Below, piece by piece: positions 43,574 through 50,910 of a DNA stretch of 64,000 nt. The stretch is from the NCBI GenBank assembly GCA_002373675.1, contig DFLF01000012.1, positions 4,329 through 68,328 on the forward strand, read 5' to 3'. The translations under genes were made by a program, and so were the position numbers. The stretch comes from Pseudobutyrivibrio sp. UBA3626. Lineage in GTDB: Bacteria > Bacillota > Clostridia > Lachnospirales > Lachnospiraceae. Numbering within the stretch: the stretch's first letter is position 1; every line of letters begins with the position of its first letter. Under the pieces are notes generated by a model. That model was not told the origin of the DNA. It did no database searches and saw nothing but the letters and a program-made list of their open reading frames with translations.

Positions 43574-43847
43574 CTAGTTGTTGGATGTGCGCTGCTTGAA
43601 CATCAGTTAATTTAGATGTATCAATACAACTTTTGTTTTCATCAGATAACTCTAATAAATAATCTGCTGAACAAGAAAAGAATTTTGATAATTTGATTAT
43701 TATTTCAACACTTGGAAGAATATTATCATTTTCCCAATTGCTTACAGATTGTTTTGATACACCTAATTCTTTACCAAGTTCAACCTGTGAGAGTCTTCTG
43801 GCAGTACGTAATTTTTTTATTTGTGTCCCAATCATAATCTTTTTCAT
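43530..43847 (-). CDS. XRE-family transcriptional regulator
   Basis: 105 residues with an N-terminal HTH_3 domain (IKKLRTARRLSQVELGKELGVSKQSVSNWENDNILPSVEIIIKLSKFF, about 9-58) and a short C-terminal tail. ATG 43847 follows AAAGGA. It is the only regulator encoded in the cluster and sits between two promoters carrying AATACTnnAGTATT, so it is a natural candidate to bind them; its own upstream region has TATAAT (43876-43871, minus strand) but not the palindrome within 100 bases. Overlaps the sugar transferase gene by 44 bases at the 3' ends. Confidence 0.88.
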   Translation of the reverse strand: MKKIMIGTQIKKLRTARRLSQVELGKELGVSKQSVSNWENDNILPSVEIIIKLSKFFSCSADYLLELSDENKSCIDTSKLTDVQAAHIQQLVKDFEEVQSHQQHP

Positions 43848-43956
43848 AATTCCTTTCTCTTTTTATCTGTATTATACAAAGAATGTATGTTTTTTTAAGG
43901 TTAACGACATTTGAAATATGTTCTTTAATTTATTTATTTTAGTATCAAAAAAATGC

Positions 43957-43985
43957 TTGAATAAATACTAAAGTATTGCTATAAT
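43957..43985 (+). promoter_or_regulatory. Promoter with operator in the spacer (second unit of the cluster)
   Basis: TTGAAT (43957-43962), 17-bp spacer, TATAAT (43980-43985). The spacer holds AATACTAAAGTATT (43964-43977). The following bases GGACAA are shared with the promoter at 50685. It drives the glycosyltransferase gene that follows. Confidence 0.82.
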
Positions 43986-44060
43986 GGACAATTGATGATT
44001 TATACCTATAAATATGGAAATGCTACCTTTATGGGAACATGGTCTGAATGGTTTGTTTTT

Positions 44061-45206
44061 ATGAAAAAGATACTGTTTATAACTACAATTGGCGGATTCT
44101 TATCACAGTTTGAAATGAATCAAGTTAGAATCCTTCAAAGTATGGGATATGAGGTGCATTATGCATCTGATTTTGATAATAATTTCTATGAATTTGATGA
44201 AAAAGACTTGATAAAAGAAGGCGTGATTATTCATAGGGTTGATATTAAGAAGAAGCCTTATAGAATATTATCTAATTTGAAAGCCATTGGACAGATTAAA
44301 GAGATTGTTAATAATAAAGAAATAGACGTAATTCATTGTAATAATCCCCTTGGTGGAGTATGTGGAAGAGTTGCAGTGGTTGGCTCAAGAATTAAACCTT
44401 TAGTTATATATATAGCCCATGGATTTCATTTTTATGAGGGCGCGCCATTTATTAACTGGTTATTGTTTTATCCAATAGAAGGATTCCTGGCACGTTTTAC
44501 TAATGTTCTTCTTACTATTAATAATGAGGATTATAGAAGAGCACTTAGGTTTGATATTAAAAAAGGTGGATTTGTAGCTAAAGTAAATGGTATGGGGGTT
44601 GATTCTAAGAGATTCAAACCTATGCCTGAGATAAGAGAAGAAGTTAGAGGAGAGTTAAACGTTCCCAGTGATGCATTTCATATAGTTACTGCTGCAGAAC
44701 TTAATGATAATAAGAATCAGAGAATAGTTATAGAAGCATTGGCAAATTGTCCATATAAGAAGATTTACTATAGCTTATGTGGAGTTGGCGAAAATGCAAA
44801 AAGACTAGAAGAATTAATTAAAAGTCTGGGATTAGAAGATAGAGTAAAACTTCTTGGTTATAGAACAGATATGGAGAGAGTTCTTCAGTCAGCAGATGTA
44901 TTTGTTTTTCCGTCAATTCGAGAAGGACTAGGAATAGCTGGCGTTGAGGCATTAATGTGTAATGTTCCTGTTGTTGCCCTAGATAATCGTGGGACAAGAG
45001 AATATGTAAGACATATGGCTAATGGATTGGTATGCAGGAATAACAGCATTGATTCATTTAAAAATGCGATTATGTGCTTGTATGAGAATCCTAAATTCTT
45101 GAATAAATTATCTGCTAATGGAAGACAAAGTGTTAAGAGGTTTTCTAAGACTTCTGTTAATAATAGGTTTAGAAAAATCTATGCAAAGATAGATTCTTTA
45201 TTATAA
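44061..45206 (+). CDS. Glycosyltransferase, GT4 family
   Basis: 381 residues from ATG 44061 (MKKILFITTIGGFLSQFEM), the usual GT4 beginning. GT-B fold: N-terminal acceptor half with CNNPLGGVCGR and IAHGFHFYEGAP, C-terminal donor half with ADVFVFPSIREGLGIAGVEALMCNVPVV (E-x7-E near 300) typical of sugar-nucleotide binding. No clear ribosome site precedes 44061; earlier starts at 43995 or 44034 are possible, the first nearly at the predicted start of transcription. Follows the operator-bearing promoter. Confidence 0.93.
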   Translation: MKKILFITTIGGFLSQFEMNQVRILQSMGYEVHYASDFDNNFYEFDEKDLIKEGVIIHRVDIKKKPYRILSNLKAIGQIKEIVNNKEIDVIHCNNPLGGVCGRVAVVGSRIKPLVIYIAHGFHFYEGAPFINWLLFYPIEGFLARFTNVLLTINNEDYRRALRFDIKKGGFVAKVNGMGVDSKRFKPMPEIREEVRGELNVPSDAFHIVTAAELNDNKNQRIVIEALANCPYKKIYYSLCGVGENAKRLEELIKSLGLEDRVKLLGYRTDMERVLQSADVFVFPSIREGLGIAGVEALMCNVPVVALDNRGTREYVRHMANGLVCRNNSIDSFKNAIMCLYENPKFLNKLSANGRQSVKRFSKTSVNNRFRKIYAKIDSLL

Positions 45207-45231
45207 ATCGCACTTAGGGGAGTATATAACT

Positions 45232-46038
45232 ATGCCCGAAATATCGGTAATTATGGGAGTCTACAATGAGACTAATGAGAATATAATCAATTATGCAGTA
45301 GACTCAATTCTTGAACAGACGTATGAAGATTTTGAATTCATTATATATAATGACGGCTCGTGTAAAGAAACAGTAGATATACTTCATAAGATTAGTAAAT
45401 CAGACGACAGAATCGTTCTAATAGGAAGTGATAATAATAGTGGGCTCGCTTTCTCCCTTAATGTATGCATTGAGGTGGCTAGAGGAAATTATATAGCGAG
45501 AATGGACTGTGACGATTATAGTCATCCTAAGAGATTAGAGAAACAGCTGAACTTTCTGAAGTGCCATCCAGATATTGATTGGTGTGGTACTAATGCTTTT
45601 CTATTTGATGAGAATGGTATATGGGGAGCAAGAAAGATGAAACCAACCCCTTCATTAAATGATTTTTACAAATACTCCCCATATATTCATCCTTCTGTTA
45701 TGTACAGGAAATCTGTATTTGTTAATGAAGGGGGCTACAGTGAATCAAAAGATACTCTTAGGTGTGAGGATTATGAAATATTCATGAGGCTTCATTATAG
45801 AGGCTTACATGGTGCTAATATTCAAGAGAATCTAATTAGTTATAGAGAGACAAAAGAGACATATGCTAGAAGAACCTGGTCCACAAGAGTGGATGAGTGC
45901 AGGCTTAGATATAGAAATTATAAAGAAATGAATATGATGTCTTTTAAAGCGTGTCTAGCAATTATTAGACCCATAGTGGGAGGGTTGGTTCCAAGAAGTG
46001 TTATCAAATGGAAAAAACATCGTGATGGAAAAATATAA
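45232..46038 (+). CDS. Glycosyltransferase, GT2 family
   Basis: 268 residues. GT-A fold with ISVIMGVYNETNENIINYAVDSILEQTYEDFEFIIYNDGS at the N-terminus and the metal-binding RMDCDDYSHPKRLEKQ (DxD-like DCD near 91-93), then HPSVMYRKS and the catalytic region CEDYEIFMRL (near 180). Adds a sugar to the growing polymer. Ends with a 14-base overlap with the next gene. Confidence 0.94.
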   Translation: MPEISVIMGVYNETNENIINYAVDSILEQTYEDFEFIIYNDGSCKETVDILHKISKSDDRIVLIGSDNNSGLAFSLNVCIEVARGNYIARMDCDDYSHPKRLEKQLNFLKCHPDIDWCGTNAFLFDENGIWGARKMKPTPSLNDFYKYSPYIHPSVMYRKSVFVNEGGYSESKDTLRCEDYEIFMRLHYRGLHGANIQENLISYRETKETYARRTWSTRVDECRLRYRNYKEMNMMSFKACLAIIRPIVGGLVPRSVIKWKKHRDGKI

Positions 46039-47278
46039 AATTCTATTCAGAAGTTACTACGCACCTATATTATATGATTACGTATCTTGGGTTATAGAAG
46101 ATGCAAGAAAAAGAAAAATTAAAAAATTATACTTTCTATCACGAGATGGATATCTTATGTATCTTGTTGCAGAAAGAATTCTTAGTTATAGAAAGATAGA
46201 AGATATTAGTATTAGTTACTTGAAGGTATCTAGGTATTCACTAAGAAGTGCCCAATACTATCTTCTGGGAGAAAAGAGCTTAGATTATATATGTATTAAT
46301 GGAATAGATGTTACCTTTAGAAAAATACTTATTAGAGCGGGACTTAGTAAGGAGCAGCAGGAAGCTGTTGTAGAAACAATATCCATTATAAAGCTAGAAG
46401 ACATTGATAGGGTGCTAAGTCGTAGTGAGATAAAAAAAGTCAAACGAATACTTTCTGGAAATACTATATTCTGGGAGTATCTTAACAATAATTCGAAAAT
46501 AGCATATGAAAATACCATAGGATATCTAAGACAAGAAGGTGTAGATAATAATGAAGAAATCGCAATAGTTGACAGTGGATGGGTAGGAAGCATTCAGGAA
46601 AGTATAAGACAATTATTGGAAATTAGTAATCTGCAAGGGTATTACTTCGGGCTATATGAAACCCCTAGAGGTGTTGAAGAAAATAGCTATCATAGCTACT
46701 ACTTTGGTCCCAAATCAACACGTGGATTAATGCATGATAATTATGCAGATAATCAAAGGAAAGTACATTTCTCTAATTGTTTATTTGAGGCAATTTATTC
46801 TTCCCCTGAAGGAATGTGCCTGGGATATAAGAAAGAAGACAATAGATACATATCAATTGATGGAAGAGAGAATCCTAACAAGCTATATATGAATGCGGCA
46901 TATGAAGTAATGAAGGATTATGTATATTGTGAAAAGAATTATGGCAAGTGCTTTGATTTGAATGAGGAATTAATTGTAGAAACTATGTCATATCCATCGT
47001 TAGAAGATGTAAATGTACTTGAAAATTTGCAGTTCTGTGATGATGTTATTGAATATGAGTATCAGTCTATAGTACGTCCCTGGTCAATAAATGATGTTAA
47101 AAAAAATACTGTGTTATACAGAATATTTAATAAGATGTTCAATCCTAAATATATAGAAAATACAAGTGGATGGCCAGAAGGTTCTATTGTGAGATGTGGA
47201 TATAAAGTAGATTATTATTTGAAGCAGGAAAGATTGTATAAAAAACTCATGTATATAAGAAAGGCAATTAAGAGATGA
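46025..47278 (+). CDS. COG5610-like (HAD-related) protein of surface-polysaccharide clusters
   Basis: 417 residues from ATG 46025. Motifs KKLYFLSRDGYLM near the N-terminus and IAIVDSGWVGSIQESI near 180, plus YGLYE and NYADNQRKVHFSN, match proteins often annotated as HAD-superfamily hydrolase COG5610 or capsule-associated DUF proteins. They lie in O-antigen, capsule and teichoic clusters and lack a well-proved activity. The classic DxDx(T/V) of HAD phosphatases is seen only in degenerate form (SRDGY). No strong ribosome site; translation is probably coupled to the preceding glycosyltransferase (14-base overlap). Overlaps the permease gene by 4 bases. Confidence 0.75.
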   Translation: MEKYKILFRSYYAPILYDYVSWVIEDARKRKIKKLYFLSRDGYLMYLVAERILSYRKIEDISISYLKVSRYSLRSAQYYLLGEKSLDYICINGIDVTFRKILIRAGLSKEQQEAVVETISIIKLEDIDRVLSRSEIKKVKRILSGNTIFWEYLNNNSKIAYENTIGYLRQEGVDNNEEIAIVDSGWVGSIQESIRQLLEISNLQGYYFGLYETPRGVEENSYHSYYFGPKSTRGLMHDNYADNQRKVHFSNCLFEAIYSSPEGMCLGYKKEDNRYISIDGRENPNKLYMNAAYEVMKDYVYCEKNYGKCFDLNEELIVETMSYPSLEDVNVLENLQFCDDVIEYEYQSIVRPWSINDVKKNTVLYRIFNKMFNPKYIENTSGWPEGSIVRCGYKVDYYLKQERLYKKLMYIRKAIKR

Positions 47279-48168
47279 GTTCGCCTAATGATGATAGTAT
47301 AACAAAATATGGTAAAAGTAATCGTTTCAATTCAGGCTTAAATAATGTTGGCGATTATAGAAGGAGAAAACGTAAGAACTTTATAAAAAAGACTGTAAGA
47401 AAACAAAGGGATTTTAAGCAGTATTTTTTTGTTATAAGAGAACTGACAAAGAGAGAGATAAAAAGGAAGTATGCAAGATCTGTACTGGGTATACTTTGGT
47501 CGGTGCTAAGTCCGCTGCTGTTTATGATAGTATTGTCGCTTATTTTTTCGACTATGTTTAGGAGAAGTATAGAGAATTTCCCCGTTTATTATATTATAGG
47601 ACATACTCTATGGGAATTGTTTAGCGAAGCAACAAGAGGCCCAATGACAGCATTAGTTGATAATAAGACGCTTCTTATTAAATCTAAATTACCTAAGCAA
47701 ACCTTTATTTTATCAAGGATATATACTGCTTTTGTTAACTTCCTTTATACATGTATTGCAATGGCGGCTGTAATGTTGTTTTTTAGAATACAGCCAACAA
47801 TATATACATTGTTATTTCCGGTTGCTGTGATACTTTGCCTTATTTTTAGTACTGGAGTAAGTTACATAATTGCGACTGTGTATGTGTTTTTTGGGGATAT
47901 AAAACACTTATATTCTGTTTTTTTGAGGATGTTAATGTGGCTTTCTGCTATCTTTTATCCGGTTGAAAGATTATCGGGACTTATGCAGAGAGTTGTAGGT
48001 AATAATCCAGTTTATCTCTTTATTCATTGTTCAAGAGATTGCCTCCTCAATGGGGTATTATCTGATAGTTCTGTCTGGATTAAGATGATAATATGGTCTT
48101 TTGCAATGCTAATAATTGGAATAATCGTATATAAGAGAAAAGAAAATAACATAATGCAGAGGTTGTAA
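47275..48168 (+). CDS. ABC-2 type permease for polysaccharide/teichoic export (Wzm/TagG-like)
   Basis: 297 residues. Basic N-terminus (about 1-60), then REIKRKYARSVLGILWSVLSPLLFMIVLSLIFS, the signature of Wzm/TagG permeases, and about six membrane spans. IGHTLWELFSEATRGPMTALVDNKTLL is the conserved amphipathic region. Works with the ATPase encoded by the next gene to move the lipid-linked polymer across the membrane. Starts inside the previous gene (4-base overlap). Confidence 0.94.
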   Translation: MSSPNDDSITKYGKSNRFNSGLNNVGDYRRRKRKNFIKKTVRKQRDFKQYFFVIRELTKREIKRKYARSVLGILWSVLSPLLFMIVLSLIFSTMFRRSIENFPVYYIIGHTLWELFSEATRGPMTALVDNKTLLIKSKLPKQTFILSRIYTAFVNFLYTCIAMAAVMLFFRIQPTIYTLLFPVAVILCLIFSTGVSYIIATVYVFFGDIKHLYSVFLRMLMWLSAIFYPVERLSGLMQRVVGNNPVYLFIHCSRDCLLNGVLSDSSVWIKMIIWSFAMLIIGIIVYKRKENNIMQRL

Positions 48169-48176
48169 TAAAGTTT

Positions 48177-49808
48177 ATGTTTCATAATAATAGAATTAAT
48201 ATAATTTCATATGGAAGACTTTTTTGCCTTGTTACAATATGCAGTTTTATGACCATTTTATTATCTTGTAATACAGTCTATGCTGCTAATGCGGATATAG
48301 CATTTGGTTCAGATAGCTATACTGCAAATAGTGGTGGTACATTTCCCATCGGTGTATATCTTAATTCTAATGAATCCACTGGAGAATTTGTAGTTAATCT
48401 TGCATACGATAATAAGAGGCTTGTATATGAGTCCGGCGCTTCATCAGTTGATGCAGATAAGGGAGTTATTACAATAAGAGGTAATAGCATAAGTGCTGGT
48501 AGCACAAGATATTGGCTTCAGTTTAGAGCTGTAAGTGGTGGAGATGCATTCATCAAGGTAAGAGACTATACAATTAAGAATTCAGGTAATAATTCTAATG
48601 CAATTGTAACTACGCAGAGTAAAGCTCCTATTCATATTAGTGGAAATGATACTGTGGGATATGATGTAGAGAGAACGTTAGAAGATACGTCTACTAATCA
48701 AAATACGAGTAGTTTGGATGATGAAGTGGATGACTATTATGAAGAAAATGATGAGTCGGATAAAGGGATTTTATCAAATGTATGGTATGTAATAGCTGAT
48801 TTTATGACAGCTCTTGCAGCAAAGCCTGTTGCAGCATTATTAATGATTCTTTGCATAGCTATTGTTGTTATTATTGTTTTTATACTTGTCTATTATTTTA
48901 AGAATAAGGATAGCTTAGTAGGGAATGAGAATGATGCTATAAAGTCTAATAAGAATAATAGTAATCGTAATAATATTGTGACGAATATAGATTCGCTTAC
49001 CCCTGTTCCTAAAGTCGTAGATAATAAGCGACTCAAAGATATAGAGAGAGAAGGACGTGAAAATCTTGGTAAAATAGTTATTCGCGTAAAACATGTGACA
49101 ATGGTATACAATATGTCCGGTTCTGACGCTTCGGGACTAAAGGAATACATAATACAATGGGTGAAACATCAGGTTGAATATAGTAAGCTATACGCACTTC
49201 GCGATGTGAGCTTCAATGTATACAGAGGAGAAGTTGTTGGGATAATTGGTTCGAATGGTTCAGGTAAGTCAACACTTCTTAAGATTGTATCGGGAGCGCT
49301 TAAGCCAACATTGGGCAATGTAGATGTTAATAGAAGAAAGATACAGATTCTAACACTAGGAACTGGGTTTGATATGGAACTTACTGCAAGGGAAAATGTA
49401 TATCTAAATGGTGCAATAATAGGATATTCTAAAGAATTCTTAGAGAGCCATTATGAAGAAATAGTTGCATTTGCAGAGTTAGAAGATTATATGGATCAGA
49501 AGGTTAAGACTTTTTCATCTGGAATGGTAAGTAGACTGGGATTTGCAATTGCAACAGCAGGTGATGCTGCTGAGATACTTATATTAGATGAGGTGTTGTC
49601 GGTAGGTGATGAGTCATTCAAAAAGAAGTCGTTAAAACGAATAAAGGAAATGATTCATGGTGGAAGCACTGTTCTTATGGTAAGTCATAGTATGAAAACG
49701 ATAATTGAAAATTGTACAAAGTGCGTCTGGATTGAAAAGGGGATCCTTAAGATGATTGATGAACCGAAAGTAGTGTGTGATGCATATAAGAATTATTCGA
49801 ATGGATAA
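48177..49808 (+). CDS. Cohesin-like domain-TM helix-ABC ATPase fusion (Wzt/TagH-like)
   Basis: 543 residues with unusual order. Residues about 1-37 are a signal/anchor segment (FCLVTICSFMTILLSCNTVYAAN). About 40-160 form a cohesin-like beta sandwich (FGSDSYTANSGGTFPIGVYL... FVVNLAYDNKRLVYESG). Then comes an acidic linker (DDEVDDYYEENDESD), a transmembrane helix (about 221-245, AALLMILCIAIVVIIVFILVYYF), a basic Asn-rich linker, and a full ABC ATPase of the Wzt/TagH type from about 300. ATPase motifs: Walker A GSNGSGKST near 357, signature FSSGMVSRLGFA near 445, Walker B EILILDEVLSVGD near 463. The ATPase is thus cytoplasmic and the cohesin-like part outside. Partner of the permease 8 bases upstream. 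ABC ATPases normally lack membrane spans. Confidence 0.9.
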   Translation: MFHNNRINIISYGRLFCLVTICSFMTILLSCNTVYAANADIAFGSDSYTANSGGTFPIGVYLNSNESTGEFVVNLAYDNKRLVYESGASSVDADKGVITIRGNSISAGSTRYWLQFRAVSGGDAFIKVRDYTIKNSGNNSNAIVTTQSKAPIHISGNDTVGYDVERTLEDTSTNQNTSSLDDEVDDYYEENDESDKGILSNVWYVIADFMTALAAKPVAALLMILCIAIVVIIVFILVYYFKNKDSLVGNENDAIKSNKNNSNRNNIVTNIDSLTPVPKVVDNKRLKDIEREGRENLGKIVIRVKHVTMVYNMSGSDASGLKEYIIQWVKHQVEYSKLYALRDVSFNVYRGEVVGIIGSNGSGKSTLLKIVSGALKPTLGNVDVNRRKIQILTLGTGFDMELTARENVYLNGAIIGYSKEFLESHYEEIVAFAELEDYMDQKVKTFSSGMVSRLGFAIATAGDAAEILILDEVLSVGDESFKKKSLKRIKEMIHGGSTVLMVSHSMKTIIENCTKCVWIEKGILKMIDEPKVVCDAYKNYSNG

Positions 49809-49837
49809 GAGTGTAGCAATGGGTTACGCTCTTTTTT
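49809..49837 (+). terminator. Intrinsic terminator after the exporter genes
   Basis: GAGTGTA (49809-49815) and TACGCTC (49825-49831) pair with one G-T pair, followed by TTTTTT (49832-49837), immediately after the stop codon. Confidence 0.8.
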
Positions 49838-49850
49838 GATAATTTCATGT

Positions 49851-49879
49851 TTTACATTGAGATAGTCATATGATATAAT
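49851..49879 (+). promoter_or_regulatory. Promoter of the toxin-antitoxin pair
   Basis: TTTACA (49851-49856), 17-bp spacer, TATAAT (49874-49879). Downstream repeats of TACAT (near 49884, 49895 and 49909) form partial palindromes and may be binding sites for the antitoxin. Confidence 0.6.
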
Positions 49880-49931
49880 ATGTACATAAATAAATACATA
49901 TTTAGATACATGTTTATTAGGAGGTGCTCTT

Positions 49932-50279
49932 ATGGTAGTTACTAAGCCAGTTGAGATTCGTAAAGAACAGAAGAAATATTTCAATATCGCTTACCAAGGT
50001 GAGCCGGTTGTTGTATCAAGACCAAGGAATGAGAATGTGGTGGTAATAAGTGAGGAGGAATATCGGCGTATTAAAATGGAAAATAGAGTGCTATCATATG
50101 CTGTGAAGCTTTTAGATACTGAAACTAACAAAAAAACAGATGACTCGTTTGAAGAAGAATTAGCTATTAACATACTTGAAAAGCTTGATGAAGGAATTAG
50201 TTCGGAAGAGGGTTGGATAAGTGAAAAGGAAATGGAAAGACGTATAGATGAATATATAAGAGGTAGAATGTATGCATAA
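49932..50279 (+). CDS. Phd/YefM-family antitoxin
   Basis: 115 residues. N-terminal DNA-binding PhD fold (TKPVEIRKEQKKYFNIAYQGEPVVVSRPRNENVVVISEEEYRRIK) and a C-terminal acidic helical tail for toxin binding. ATG 49932 follows TAGGAGGTG. It overlaps the toxin gene by 8 bases. Pairs of this type repress their own promoter. Confidence 0.88.
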   Translation: MVVTKPVEIRKEQKKYFNIAYQGEPVVVSRPRNENVVVISEEEYRRIKMENRVLSYAVKLLDTETNKKTDDSFEEELAINILEKLDEGISSEEGWISEKEMERRIDEYIRGRMYA

Positions 50280-50574
50280 TGTTATATATTCTCGGATGGC
50301 TGAACAGGATATATATAAAATATATGATGTTGTATATAATTTGTCTTGTGATTTGTCTGTAGCAGAGAATTATATTAACGGTATAAAAAGAAAAATATCT
50401 GAGCAGAAAAAGCACCCTAAGACTGGATCAAGATTCATATATAAAGGTTTATTTACGGGTTTTTATTATGTTAAATACAAAGCTTATTTGATTTTCTATA
50501 GAATACAAGATGATAGAATAATAATTATACGAATTCTACCAGAAAAGTCAGATTATGAAGATAGATTACTATAA
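50272..50574 (+). CDS. RelE/ParE-family toxin
   Basis: 100 residues. Fold pattern of RelE/ParE toxins: helical IYSRMAEQDIYKIYDVVYNLSCDLSVAENYINGIKRKI, then strands KTGSRFIYKGLFTGFYYVKYKAYLIFYRIQDDRIIIIRIL. RelE-type members cut mRNA at the ribosome, ParE-type block gyrase; the sequence alone does not tell which. Translation is coupled to the antitoxin. Confidence 0.88.
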   Translation: MHNVIYSRMAEQDIYKIYDVVYNLSCDLSVAENYINGIKRKISEQKKHPKTGSRFIYKGLFTGFYYVKYKAYLIFYRIQDDRIIIIRILPEKSDYEDRLL

Positions 50575-50638
50575 ATAGCTCGACTTATTTAGTGACAGTA
50601 CGCTAAGAAGAGTACAAAGTAGTAAAGAATTTTGTGAG

Positions 50639-50668
50639 AGAGTATGGCGATAAGCTATGCTCTTATTT
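50639..50668 (+). terminator. Possible terminator after the toxin gene
   Basis: AGAGTATGGC (50639-50648) pairs with GCTATGCTCT (50654-50663) with two wobble pairs and a GATAA loop, then TATTTG. Moderately convincing. Confidence 0.5.
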
Positions 50669-50684
50669 GTGTGTGAAAATAATA

Positions 50685-50713
50685 TTGAAAAAATACTATA
50701 GTATTGGTATAAT
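50685..50713 (+). promoter_or_regulatory. Promoter with operator in the spacer (third unit of the cluster)
   Basis: TTGAAA (50685-50690), 17-bp spacer, TATAAT (50708-50713). The spacer holds AATACTATAGTATT (50692-50705) in the same position as in the promoter at 43957, and GGACAA follows the -10 in both. The leader to the next gene is about 190 bases, AT-rich, without a visible open reading frame or strong structure. Confidence 0.82.
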
Positions 50714-50910
50714 GGACAAAGCCGATTGCGACATATAAATTAAAAAAACAATCATATACGTAATTACATAAGTTGAAAGGTTTGATGTTGGTGGTTTTGT
50801 GATGGTATATAAAGAGAAATGATATTAGTAATAAAGTACAGGTCACAATAGAAACAATAAACTATAAGAATAAGATATATCTAAACATATGATATAGAGG
50901 GATGTTATTA

